From Pseudomonas sp. LB-090624 (GTDB taxonomy: Bacteria; Pseudomonadota; Gammaproteobacteria; Pseudomonadales; Pseudomonadaceae): a DNA stretch of 38,007 nt. The notes under the pieces are model-generated. The model ran no database searches, had not been told where the DNA came from, and was given only the letters and a program-made list of their open reading frames with translations. The number at the start of each line of letters is the position of its first letter. Positions within the stretch are counted from its first letter, which is position 1. The translations under genes and the position numbers were made by a program. Location of the stretch: the NCBI RefSeq assembly GCF_003205205.1, contig NZ_QJRL01000037.1:1-38007 (forward strand). The letters are read 5' to 3'. Below, one piece after another: positions 23,533 through 30,683 of this stretch.

Positions 23533-24582
23533 ATGGATATCAAGAGCGCGTTGAGCCGTATCGTCGGCCAGCTGGACCTTTCCACCGAAGAAATGCGCGA
23601 TGTCATGCGCCAGATCATGACCGGCCAGTGCAGCGAAGCGCAGATCGGTGCCTTCCTGATGGGCATGCGCATGAAAAGCGAGAGCATCGATGAAATCGTC
23701 GGTGCCGTCTCTGTCATGCGCGAGCTGGCCGACAAGGTCGAACTGCAAAACCTCGATGGTGTAGTCGATATCGTCGGTACCGGCGGTGATGGCGCCAACA
23801 TTTTTAACGTGTCCACCGCTTCGTCCTTCGTCCTGGCAGCGGCGGGCTGCCCCGTGGCCAAGCATGGCAATCGCGCGGTGTCGGGGAAAAGCGGCAGTGC
23901 TGACCTGCTGGAAGCTGCCGGCATCTACCTGAACCTGACGCCAACGCAAGTGGCCCGCTGCATCGACAGTTTGGGGATAGGCTTCATGTTCGCGCAAAGC
24001 CACCATTCGGCCATGAAACATGCCGCCGGCCCGCGTCGCGATCTGGGCCTGCGTACCCTGTTCAACATGCTCGGCCCGCTTACGAATCCGGCCGGAGTGA
24101 AGCACCAGGTGGTCGGCGTATTTGCCCAGGCCCTGTGCCGCCCCCTGGCCGAAGTGCTGCAACGGCTGGGCAGCAAGCACGTGCTGGTGGTGCACTCCAA
24201 GGACGGCCTGGACGAGTTCAGCCTGGCTGCCCCCACCTTCGTTGCCGAGCTCAAGAACGACGAAATCACTGAATACTGGGTCGAGCCGGAAGACCTCGGC
24301 ATGAAAAGCCAGAGCCTGCATGGCCTGGCCGTCGAGAGCCCGCAGGCGTCGCTGGAACTGATCCGCGATGCACTGGGCCGGCGCAAGACTGAAAACGGCC
24401 AGAAAGCCGCCGAGATGATCGTGCTCAACGCTGGCGCAGCATTGTATGCCGCTGACCATGCCATGAGCCTGAAAGCCGGTGTAGAACTGGCCCATGACGT
24501 CCTGCACACAGGCCTGGCCTGGGAGAAGCTGCAGGAACTGGGCGCCTTTACTGCAGTATTCAAGGTGGAGAACGAAGCATGA
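23533..24582 (+). CDS. trpD: Anthranilate phosphoribosyltransferase TrpD
   Basis: TrpD joins anthranilate to PRPP, giving phosphoribosyl-anthranilate. The 349 residues form a helical N-domain and an alpha/beta domain with the PRPP pyrophosphate motif GTGGDG (82-87), FNVSTASSF, KHGNRAVSGKSGSAD and the acidic DE pair in DGLDEFS used for Mg binding. It is not fused to TrpG, in contrast to enteric bacteria. Its stop overlaps trpC by four bases (ATGA), so the two are translated together. Confidence 0.97.
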   Translation: MDIKSALSRIVGQLDLSTEEMRDVMRQIMTGQCSEAQIGAFLMGMRMKSESIDEIVGAVSVMRELADKVELQNLDGVVDIVGTGGDGANIFNVSTASSFVLAAAGCPVAKHGNRAVSGKSGSADLLEAAGIYLNLTPTQVARCIDSLGIGFMFAQSHHSAMKHAAGPRRDLGLRTLFNMLGPLTNPAGVKHQVVGVFAQALCRPLAEVLQRLGSKHVLVVHSKDGLDEFSLAAPTFVAELKNDEITEYWVEPEDLGMKSQSLHGLAVESPQASLELIRDALGRRKTENGQKAAEMIVLNAGAALYAADHAMSLKAGVELAHDVLHTGLAWEKLQELGAFTAVFKVENEA

Positions 24583-25412
24583 GTGTGCCGACGGTGCTGG
24601 AAAGGATCATTGCCCGCAAGTTCCAGGAAGTGGCCGAGCGCAGCGCGCGCATCAGTCTGGCTGAGCTGGAGGGCCTGGCCAAGGCCGCCGATGCTCCCCG
24701 TGGCTTCGCCAATGCCTTGATCGAGCAGGCTAAACGCAAGCAGCCAGCGGTGATTGCCGAAATCAAGAAGGCTTCGCCAAGCAAGGGTGTGATCCGCGAA
24801 AACTTCGTACCGGCGGAAATCGCTGTCAGCTACGAGAAGGGCGGCGCTACCTGCCTGTCGGTGCTGACCGATGTCGATTACTTCCAGGGTGCCGATGAGT
24901 ACTTGCAGCAGGCTCGCGCAGAGGTTTCGCTGCCGGTGATCCGCAAGGACTTCATGGTCGACCCGTACCAGATCGTCGAAGCCCGGGCCCTGGGTGCAGA
25001 CTGTGTACTGCTGATCGTGTCGGCGCTGGATGACGTGAAGATGGCCGAGCTGGCCGCCACTGCCAAGGACGTCGGCCTCGATGTTTTGGTAGAAGTGCAC
25101 GATGGTGATGAGCTTGAGCGCGCGCTGAAAACGCTGGATACACCGCTGGTAGGGGTGAACAACCGCAACCTGCACACGTTCGAGGTCAGCCTTGAAACCA
25201 CCCTCGACCTGCTGCCGCGCATTCCGCGTGATCGCCTGGCGATTACCGAGAGCGGTATTCTGAACCGGGCCGATGTGGAACTGATGGCGATCAACGAGGT
25301 TTACTCGTTCCTGGTGGGTGAGGCGTTCATGCGCGCCGAACAGCCAGGGCTTGAGTTGCAACGGCTGTTCTTCCCGGATCAGGTGAAGAAGACTGTTCAG
25401 CAACTGGACTGA
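24579..25412 (+). CDS. trpC: Indole-3-glycerol phosphate synthase TrpC
   Basis: TrpC closes the ring of carboxyphenylamino-deoxyribulose phosphate to give indole-3-glycerol phosphate. The 277-residue TIM barrel has the catalytic lysine region VIAEIKKASPSKG, the VLTDVDYFQG strand, LPVIRKDF with the second lysine, VGVNNRNL and AITESGI. It is a single-function enzyme with no TrpF domain. It is coupled to trpD and followed after eight bases by a good intrinsic terminator, so it ends the operon; trpF, trpB and trpA are not in the window. Confidence 0.97.
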   Translation: MSVPTVLERIIARKFQEVAERSARISLAELEGLAKAADAPRGFANALIEQAKRKQPAVIAEIKKASPSKGVIRENFVPAEIAVSYEKGGATCLSVLTDVDYFQGADEYLQQARAEVSLPVIRKDFMVDPYQIVEARALGADCVLLIVSALDDVKMAELAATAKDVGLDVLVEVHDGDELERALKTLDTPLVGVNNRNLHTFEVSLETTLDLLPRIPRDRLAITESGILNRADVELMAINEVYSFLVGEAFMRAEQPGLELQRLFFPDQVKKTVQQLD

Positions 25413-25420
25413 TCAAACGA

Positions 25421-25446
25421 AGCCGGCTTTCTTGCCGGCTTTTTTG
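25421..25446 (+). terminator. Intrinsic terminator of trpGDC
   Basis: AGCCGGC (25421-25427) and GCCGGCT (25434-25440) form a 7-bp stem with loop TTTCTT, followed directly by TTTTTG. It starts eight bases after the trpC stop and has all parts of a rho-independent terminator. Confidence 0.9.
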
Positions 25447-25460
25447 TATGCCTGCACTAG

Positions 25461-25550
25461 CCCGTTCGCTGGCTCGACCGCTCCCACAGGATGGTCACCG
25501 CCTTATGGATCTGAGATGCACCAGTGGGAGCGGGCGTGCCGGCGAAAAGG
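25461..25550. repeat. Degenerate REP pair before the lipoate-ligase-like gene
   Basis: CCGCTCCCAC (25478-25487) and GTGGGAGCGG (25524-25533) are reverse complements at the facing ends of two REP-like units (CTCCCACAGG on the left, GTGGGAGCGGGCGTGCCGGCG on the right). The tails point inward, unlike the pair at 20515-20601 where GTGGGAGCGGG is outward. The element lies in the leader of the next gene. Confidence 0.65.
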
Positions 25551-25579
25551 CCATCAATAACAACATCAAAGGTGGATCA

Positions 25580-26284
25580 ATGACCGATCAACCCCTGGCC
25601 TTGACCGTTGAACAAGGCCTGCACGCCGAGCAGGAACTGCTGGCAGCCGTATGCCGCGGCGAGCGCGACAATGGTGTGCTGTTCTGGCGCCCCACCGACC
25701 ATGCGCTGGTCATGCCCCGGCGCATGAGCCGCCTGGACAATTTCGAGGCTGCTTGCGCTGAGCTGGCCATCGCCGGCTGGCCCGTGCTGCTACGCGAAAC
25801 CGGCGGTGAGCCGGTGCCGCAGTCGCATTCGACCGTGAACGTTGCACTGGTCTACGTCGCCCCACGCAGCGAAGGCGACCACGGCCGTATCGAAAACGCC
25901 TACGAGCGCCTGTGCCTGCCGCTGTGCGACGTGTTGCGCGAGTGGGGCGGGGTAGCCTCGGTAGGGGAAATCGACGGGGCGTTCTGCGATGGCCGCTATA
26001 ACGTCAACCTGAACGGCCGCAAGCTGGTTGGCACGGCCCAACGATGGCGCCAAGGCCTGGGCGGCAAACGCCCGGTGGTGCTGGTGCACGGGGCGTTGCT
26101 GCTGGACAACGAGCGTGAATCGATGGTGGCAGCGGTGAATCGCTTCAACGAGTGCTGCGAGCTGGAGCAACGCTGCCGCGCGGATGCGCACATTGCCTTG
26201 CACGAGGTGGCCCCTGCTGCGCCGTGGTTCGAACGGCTGTCACAGGCCTACGCCAAGGTGCTCGCCGAGCTGCCCAAGGACTAG
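25580..26284 (+). CDS. Lipoate-protein ligase A family protein
   Basis: The 234-residue protein has the biotin/lipoate ligase fold. LRETGGEPVPQ (71-81) stands where LplA enzymes have RRxSGGGAV, and NGRKLVGTAQRWRQG (145-160) holds the usual catalytic lysine K148. The mixed motif suggests a ligase or octanoyl/lipoyl transferase, but the glutamate in place of Gly/Ala in the first motif makes the substrate uncertain. It is too short for the accessory C-terminal domain of E. coli LplA. ATG 25580 has AAAGGTGG upstream; an in-frame start at 25448 would run through the REP region. Its TAG stop overlaps the vfr stop on the other strand. Confidence 0.75.
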   Translation: MTDQPLALTVEQGLHAEQELLAAVCRGERDNGVLFWRPTDHALVMPRRMSRLDNFEAACAELAIAGWPVLLRETGGEPVPQSHSTVNVALVYVAPRSEGDHGRIENAYERLCLPLCDVLREWGGVASVGEIDGAFCDGRYNVNLNGRKLVGTAQRWRQGLGGKRPVVLVHGALLLDNERESMVAAVNRFNECCELEQRCRADAHIALHEVAPAAPWFERLSQAYAKVLAELPKD

Positions 26285-26925
26285 CGGGTACCGTAGACCA
26301 CCATGGTCTTACCCTTGACCTGCACCAGGCTGCGTTCTTCGAGGTCCTTGAGGACGCGGCCGACCATTTCCCGCGAGCAGCCAACGATCCGGCCGATTTC
26401 CTGGCGGGTGATCTTGATCTGCATGCCGTCTGGGTGGGTCATGGCGTCGGGCTGCTTGCACAGCTCCAGCAGGCAACGGGCAACCCGACCGGTCACATCA
26501 AAAAATGCCAGGTCGCCAACCTTGCGCGTGGTGTTGCGCAGGCGCTGGGCCATCTGGCTGCCCAGCGCATAGAGGATGTCCGGGTCTTGGCGCGTCAGTT
26601 CGCGAAACTTGTCGTAGCTGATCTCGGCCACTTCGCATTCGGTCTTGGCGCGTACCCAAGCGCTGCGCTGCTGTTCACCGTCAACGGGCTCGAACAGGCC
26701 AAGCTCGCCAAAGAAGTCGCCGTTGTTGAGGTAAGCGATGATCATTTCGTGGCCGTCGTCGTCCTCGATGATGATGGTTACCGAACCCTTGATGATGAAC
26801 GACAGTGTCTCGGCCCGGTCGCCGGCGCAGATGATGTTGCTTTTGGCGGTGTAGCGGCGGCGCTGGCAATGCACCAGCAGTTTGTCGATGTTCTTGATCT
26901 TGGCGGGTAGGGCAGAGGCGACCAT
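26281..26925 (-). CDS. crp: cAMP-responsive global regulator Crp/Vfr
   Basis: This is the cAMP receptor protein of pseudomonads, called Vfr in P. aeruginosa. The 214 residues comprise a cyclic-nucleotide-binding beta-roll with FFGELGLF (71-78) and R87-S88 in QRSAWVRAKTECEVAEI, a dimer helix, and a winged helix-turn-helix with TRQEIGRIVGCSREMVGRV (173-191). ATG 26925 has AGGA eight bases upstream and gives the known family length; the frame stays open for 30 further residues to 27015, which I reject. The leader contains pairing CTGGCG/CGCCAG elements. In P. putida this protein has a narrower role than in enteric bacteria and does not govern carbon catabolite repression. Confidence 0.95.
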   Translation of the reverse strand: MVASALPAKIKNIDKLLVHCQRRRYTAKSNIICAGDRAETLSFIIKGSVTIIIEDDDGHEMIIAYLNNGDFFGELGLFEPVDGEQQRSAWVRAKTECEVAEISYDKFRELTRQDPDILYALGSQMAQRLRNTTRKVGDLAFFDVTGRVARCLLELCKQPDAMTHPDGMQIKITRQEIGRIVGCSREMVGRVLKDLEERSLVQVKGKTMVVYGTR

Positions 26926-26972
26926 CACGAAATCCTGTTCGATACGAGGCATAGGCTTTTTGTAGAGGCTGG

Positions 26973-27003
26973 CTGGCGTAAAGCGCCAGTCATTTGGCGC
27001 CAG
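26973..27003 (-). promoter_or_regulatory. Alternative hairpins in the crp/vfr leader
   Basis: CTGGCG (26973-26978) can pair with CGCCAG at 26984-26989 across loop TAAAG. A second CGCCAG (26998-27003) repeats the same half, as part of GGCGCCAG. On the minus strand this gives two competing stems about 50 bases before the crp start. Such a layout can be a switch or a remnant repeat; nothing shows which. Confidence 0.4.
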
Positions 27004-27116
27004 CTTATCAGACACTACGGTATGTTTCGGTAGTAAACCGACACGTCACGTACTTTTCCCACAGCCGCACAAGGTCTAAGCTGACACCCTTTTCCGAAAA
27101 TCAGGAGTCCAGGTAG

Positions 27117-27539
27117 ATGAAGGCACGTATCCAGTGGGCCGGTGAGGCGATGTTCCTCGGCGAATCGGGGAGCGGCCATGTCGTCGTGATGGATGGCCCG
27201 CCCGAGGCCGGTGGCCGCAACCTGGGTGTGCGCCCGATGGAAATGCTGCTGTTGGGCCTGGGTGGCTGCAGCAGCTTTGACGTGGTCAGCATCCTGAAGA
27301 AGTCGCGCCAGGCGGTGGAAAGCTGCGAGGCGTTCCTGGAAGCCGAGCGCGCAAGCGAAGACCCGAAGGTCTTTACCAAGATCCACATGAACTTTGTGGT
27401 GAAAGGGCGTGGGCTGAAAGAGGCGCAGGTCAAGCGGGCGGTGGAGCTGTCGGCGGAGAAGTACTGCTCGGCCTCCATCATGCTGGAGCGTGCCGGGGTC
27501 GAGATTACCCATGGGTACGAGATTGTAGAGCTGGGTTGA
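27117..27539 (+). CDS. OsmC/Ohr-family protein
   Basis: The 140-residue protein belongs to the OsmC/Ohr peroxidase superfamily, close to the YhfA group whose gene often sits beside crp. It has two conserved cysteines, C51 in LGGCSSFDVV and C117 in EKYCSAS, which in characterised members reduce organic hydroperoxides through a disulfide. Family length and both Cys are present, so activity is plausible, though YhfA-type proteins are less well characterised. Divergent from crp with about 190 bases between starts; AGGAGTCCAGGTAG before the ATG contains the ribosome-binding site. Confidence 0.9.
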   Translation: MKARIQWAGEAMFLGESGSGHVVVMDGPPEAGGRNLGVRPMEMLLLGLGGCSSFDVVSILKKSRQAVESCEAFLEAERASEDPKVFTKIHMNFVVKGRGLKEAQVKRAVELSAEKYCSASIMLERAGVEITHGYEIVELG

Positions 27540-27567
27540 TCGTACACCGGGGCTGCGTGGCAGCCCT

Positions 27568-27656
27568 TGTGGGAGCGGGTTTACCCGCGAAGCAGGCAGC
27601 GCGGTGGATGGTATCTGCTGCGTCGGTGTTCGCGGCTGAATTCGCCCCACATGGAG
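27568..27656. repeat. REP pair between convergent osmC-like gene and membrane-protein gene
   Basis: The left unit, TTGTGGGAGCGGGTTTACC followed by CGCGAAGCAGG (27568-27597), is a good P. putida REP. The right unit (27625-27655, GGTGTTCGCGGCTGAATTCG then CCCCACATGG) is inverted and has decayed in its palindrome. It lies between two converging genes. Confidence 0.8.
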
Positions 27657-27667
27657 CCCGGCGACTT

Positions 27668-28708
27668 TTAGTTGCGCAGGGCTGGAAGGGCCATCCGTAA
27701 CCATTGCGGGAGACTGCTTCTGAGCGCCTGGCTCAACCGCTCCCGCCGCTTCTGGTAAACCAGCCCCAGCCAGATGACCCCCAGCCCGATCAAGGTCACC
27801 ACCACCGGGAATAGCAGCGATTCGGCAAACACCTCGTACGACAGGTACCCCAGGTAAGCCGCCACCCCTAAAGCCCCGAACACCATGAACACCGGCCGGC
27901 GCAGCAGCACCGCGATGCCCATCAGCGCAATGTTGATCAGGCAATACAGGGCCTTGCCCAGCTCGCTGCCACTGTCCAGCAACGTGAGACCACCCCAGAA
28001 TGCCGCCAACCCGGCCAGGTAACCCCAGCGGGCGTAGTCCTCACGCGTGCGGCCGTCCACCACCAGGAACACCGCCAGCATCCCAAGCCCGAACCACAGC
28101 GACACCTCACGACGCTGCTCCCAGCTGAACGGCGAGCCGAAGAACCATTCGCTCAGGTCCATCGACATGAACCACAAGGCCACGGCAATCGGCATGACGA
28201 TGAACGGGTAGGGAATCAACCGCAGCATCAGTACCCCGGCAACTACCGTGGCCGCTTCCATTGCCAGCCAACCGCCTTGCACGTAGGTGTAGTACTGGTG
28301 GTAGTTGGCTTGTGCGTCATCCATTGGCCACCAACCCGCCAGGCGCTCGATGGCGAAGACCGCCAGTGGCACGATGCTGACCGCGACCGCTGCCAGTACG
28401 CCGGCGGCCACAGGCTGGGCACGACGCTGCAGGTTGAGGGCGAACCAGGTGATCAGCAGGATGTACAGGCTGGCAATGACCAGCAATGCGCCGTCGCCGA
28501 TGCTCATCCAGGCCTCGGTGAGCAACCAGCCCATGGCTGCCATGATGAGCATGGCGCCAAAGTAGAAAGCAACATGGGCCAGCTGGAAGCTGCCGCGTGC
28601 TGCAGGCTGCTGGCGCAGGAAGGCCAGCAGGGCGTGGTCCTGGCCCGGCTGGAGTATGCCGGCTTGCACGGCGCGCGCCAGGTCCTTGGCGTCGAATCGG
28701 TCCGTCAT
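27668..28708 (-). CDS. DUF2157-like polytopic membrane protein
   Basis: I do not recognise a function. The 346-residue protein has a soluble N-terminus of about 45 residues (DAKDLARAVQAGILQPGQ, resembling the start of DUF2157 proteins), then nine or ten predicted transmembrane helices, e.g. VAFYFGAMLIMAAMGWLL, LLVIASLYILLITWFAL and VVTLIGLGVIWLGLVY. It ends in a basic tail (KRRERLSQALR). No transport or catalytic signature is evident. It is next to coq7 on the same strand, with a 10-base gap, and may be co-transcribed with it. DUF2157 is a likeness, not a firm assignment. Confidence 0.7.
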   Translation of the reverse strand: MTDRFDAKDLARAVQAGILQPGQDHALLAFLRQQPAARGSFQLAHVAFYFGAMLIMAAMGWLLTEAWMSIGDGALLVIASLYILLITWFALNLQRRAQPVAAGVLAAVAVSIVPLAVFAIERLAGWWPMDDAQANYHQYYTYVQGGWLAMEAATVVAGVLMLRLIPYPFIVMPIAVALWFMSMDLSEWFFGSPFSWEQRREVSLWFGLGMLAVFLVVDGRTREDYARWGYLAGLAAFWGGLTLLDSGSELGKALYCLINIALMGIAVLLRRPVFMVFGALGVAAYLGYLSYEVFAESLLFPVVVTLIGLGVIWLGLVYQKRRERLSQALRSSLPQWLRMALPALRN

Positions 28709-28718
28709 GGGTAAACCT

Positions 28719-29366
28719 TCAGATGCGATAGGTGCTCTTGGTCATGACCTTGGCCAGCAAGCTCATGCCGAAGCGGACAGGGGCAGGGAAGCGATAGCCA
28801 CCGGCTTCCAGGGCAGACTCGGCATGCTGCTCTTCGTCGATGCGCATCTGCTCGAGAATGGCCCGGGACTTTTCGTCTTCGTGCGGGATCTGCTCAAGAT
28901 GCTCGTCCAGATGCTTGCACACCTGATGCTCGGTGGCGGCCACGAATCCCAGGCTGACTTTGTCGCTGACCAGCCCGGCGAGTGCGCCGATGCCGAACGA
29001 CATGCCGTAGAACAGCGGGTTGAGCACGCTAGGGTGGCTGTTCAGCTGGCGAATCCGCTGCTCGCACCAGGCCAGGTGGTCGATTTCTTCCTCAGCGGCA
29101 TGCTCCATGGCCTTGCGCACTTCGGGCAGCTTGGCGGTCAGGGCCTGGCCCTGGTACAGCGCCTGGGCGCACACTTCACCGGTGTGGTTGATGCGCATCA
29201 GCCCGGCAATATGGCGGGACTGCTGTTCGTCCAGGTCGGTATCTGGCTGGATGATGGCCGGCGATGGCCGGGCGGGTTGGCCGCTGAAGGGCAGCAAGGT
29301 GCGCATGGCGGTATCGGCCTGCAGCAACAAGCGGTCGAGCGGCGAGTAGTGACGTTCGGTAGCCAT
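28719..29366 (-). CDS. coq7: 3-demethoxyubiquinol 3-hydroxylase Coq7
   Basis: Coq7 performs the last ring hydroxylation in ubiquinone synthesis, as an alternative to UbiF. The 215-residue protein is a carboxylate-bridged di-iron enzyme. The iron ligands are visible as E64 in NHTGEV, E94 and H97 in EEEIDH, E146 in ATEHQV, and E178 and H181 in DEEQH. Starting at ATG 29366 gives a good GGAGGTGCC ribosome-binding site; a longer frame to 29546 is a read-through of upstream sequence inside the HIT gene. It is a peripheral inner-membrane enzyme needing O2. Confidence 0.95.
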   Translation of the reverse strand: MATERHYSPLDRLLLQADTAMRTLLPFSGQPARPSPAIIQPDTDLDEQQSRHIAGLMRINHTGEVCAQALYQGQALTAKLPEVRKAMEHAAEEEIDHLAWCEQRIRQLNSHPSVLNPLFYGMSFGIGALAGLVSDKVSLGFVAATEHQVCKHLDEHLEQIPHEDEKSRAILEQMRIDEEQHAESALEAGGYRFPAPVRFGMSLLAKVMTKSTYRI

Positions 29367-29431
29367 CGGGCACCTCCGCAAGAATGTGCCCGACAGTTTA
29401 CCGCAATAGCGGCGGGGTCGCTTGCCGTGGA

Positions 29432-29770
29432 TCAGCCCGGTGGCCAGTTCATCTGGCGCTGGCCGAGCACGTGCATATGGATGTGATAGACGGTCTGCCC
29501 GCCTTTGGGGTTGCAGTTCATGACCACACGGAAGCCTTCCTCGCAACCTTGTTCGACAGCCAGGCGTTGGGCGGTGAACAGAATGTGGCCAGCCAGGGCC
29601 TTGTCCTCTTCGGTCAGGTCATTCAGCGTACGGATGTGCTTTTTCGGGATGACCAGGAAATGTACCGGCGCTGCGGGTGCAATGTCCTTGAAGGCCAGGA
29701 CCTGGTCGTCTTCGTAGATGATATCCGCCGGGATTTCCCGGTTGATGATTTTGAGGAATAGATCGTCCAC
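29432..29770 (-). CDS. HIT-family nucleotide-binding hydrolase (HinT-like)
   Basis: The 112-residue product is a histidine-triad protein, with the triad HIHMH in TVYHIHMHVLGQR and the conserved FKDIAPAAPVHFLVIPKKHI. HinT-like enzymes split purine nucleoside phosphoramidates. I chose the GTG start at 29770, because GGAG lies eight bases upstream and the family begins with DLFLKIINREIPA; the frame continues to an ATG at 29815 but those 15 residues are not family-like. It sits 65 bases upstream of coq7 on the same strand. Confidence 0.92.
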   Translation of the reverse strand: MDDLFLKIINREIPADIIYEDDQVLAFKDIAPAAPVHFLVIPKKHIRTLNDLTEEDKALAGHILFTAQRLAVEQGCEEGFRVVMNCNPKGGQTVYHIHMHVLGQRQMNWPPG

Positions 29771-29833
29771 AGCACTTGCTCCATGGTGAGGGTCGGGCCG
29801 AGTGTACTCAGCCACGCGCCGATCGCCCAGTGG

Positions 29834-30616
29834 CTATTCCATGCCGGCCGGGCAATAGCGGCGGTGAATGACCCCAGCCAGCTTGCGCACCAGCCAGCGC
29901 GGCAGCAGGCGCGGGGCGAAAGCCAACCAGCGGTTGCGCCGGCCAGGCATGATCAGCGTGCGGTTCTTGTCCAAGGCACGCACGGTGTACAGCGCCACTT
30001 CCTCGGGGCTGAGACAGCGTGGCTTGCCATCCAGGTGGGCAATGCGCCGACGCGACGAGCGCACCGGGCCGGGGCACAATACCGAGACCTTGATGCCGGT
30101 GCGCTTGAGTTCTTCGCGCAGGGCCTGGGAAAAACTCAGCACATAGGCCTTGCTGGCAGCGTAGGTGGCCATCCACGGACCAGGCGCCATGCCGGCCAGC
30201 CCGGCGACGTTGAGGATCTGCCCGCCGCCTTGTATGGCCATCAGGTTGCCGATGGCGTGGCACAGGCGGCTCAGGGCCAGCACGTTTACCTCCAGCAAGT
30301 CTTGTTCATCGGCCCACTCATGGGCAAGGAACGGCCCGTAGGTGCGCTGGCCTGCACAATTGACCAGCAGGTCGATACGTCGCTCGCCTTCTTCCAGTTC
30401 CAGTACGAAGCCCGACAGGCGCAGTGGCTGGCTCAGGTCGCACGCGCGGAACAGTACCTCGACACCGAAACGCTGAGTCAACTCCATGGCCACCGGTTCC
30501 AGCGTTTCGCGCTGGCGTGCCACCAGGATCAGGTTGCGCCCGCGCCGTGCCAGTGCTTCCGCCAGGGCCAGGCCCAGGCCGCTGGAAGCACCAGTAATCA
30601 TGGCGTAACGGGTCAT
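29834..30616 (-). CDS. Short-chain dehydrogenase/reductase with altered active site
   Basis: The 260-residue Rossmann protein has the nucleotide-binding motif TGASSGLG (8-15), an NCAG in place of the usual NNAG (86-89), and the active-site YAASK with Y152 and K156. The catalytic serine expected 13 residues before the Tyr is Gly139 (NVAGLAG), so normal proton relay is in doubt. The C-terminal 40 residues are basic, with LAFAPRLLPRWLVRKLAGV, and may contact membrane. ATG 30616 has AGGAG upstream; a longer frame to 30721 enters the next gene's end. Substrate unknown. It lies upstream of the HIT gene and downstream of the nitronate monooxygenase gene. Confidence 0.85.
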   Translation of the reverse strand: MTRYAMITGASSGLGLALAEALARRGRNLILVARQRETLEPVAMELTQRFGVEVLFRACDLSQPLRLSGFVLELEEGERRIDLLVNCAGQRTYGPFLAHEWADEQDLLEVNVLALSRLCHAIGNLMAIQGGGQILNVAGLAGMAPGPWMATYAASKAYVLSFSQALREELKRTGIKVSVLCPGPVRSSRRRIAHLDGKPRCLSPEEVALYTVRALDKNRTLIMPGRRNRWLAFAPRLLPRWLVRKLAGVIHRRYCPAGME

Positions 30617-30683
30617 GCAAAGCTCCTGGGGGCGGAAGAGGGCGCTTAGTGTACAGCTTGCCCGAGCAAGGTGTTGCCTTTTG

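Noticed and set aside
22933..25403. Long minus-strand frames opposite trpG, trpD and trpC
   Set aside because: The plus-strand genes have complete catalytic motifs, and the antisense translations are low-information shadows.
26926..27015. N-terminal extension of Crp/Vfr by 30 residues
   Set aside because: The region contains leader hairpins rather than conserved protein sequence, and ATG 26925 has a good ribosome-binding site and known family length.
26926..27116. Possible Crp/Vfr binding site for autoregulation between crp and the osmC-like gene
   Set aside because: I found only single GTCAC/GTGAC half-sites and no TGTGA-N6-TCACA arrangement, so a site is not supported.
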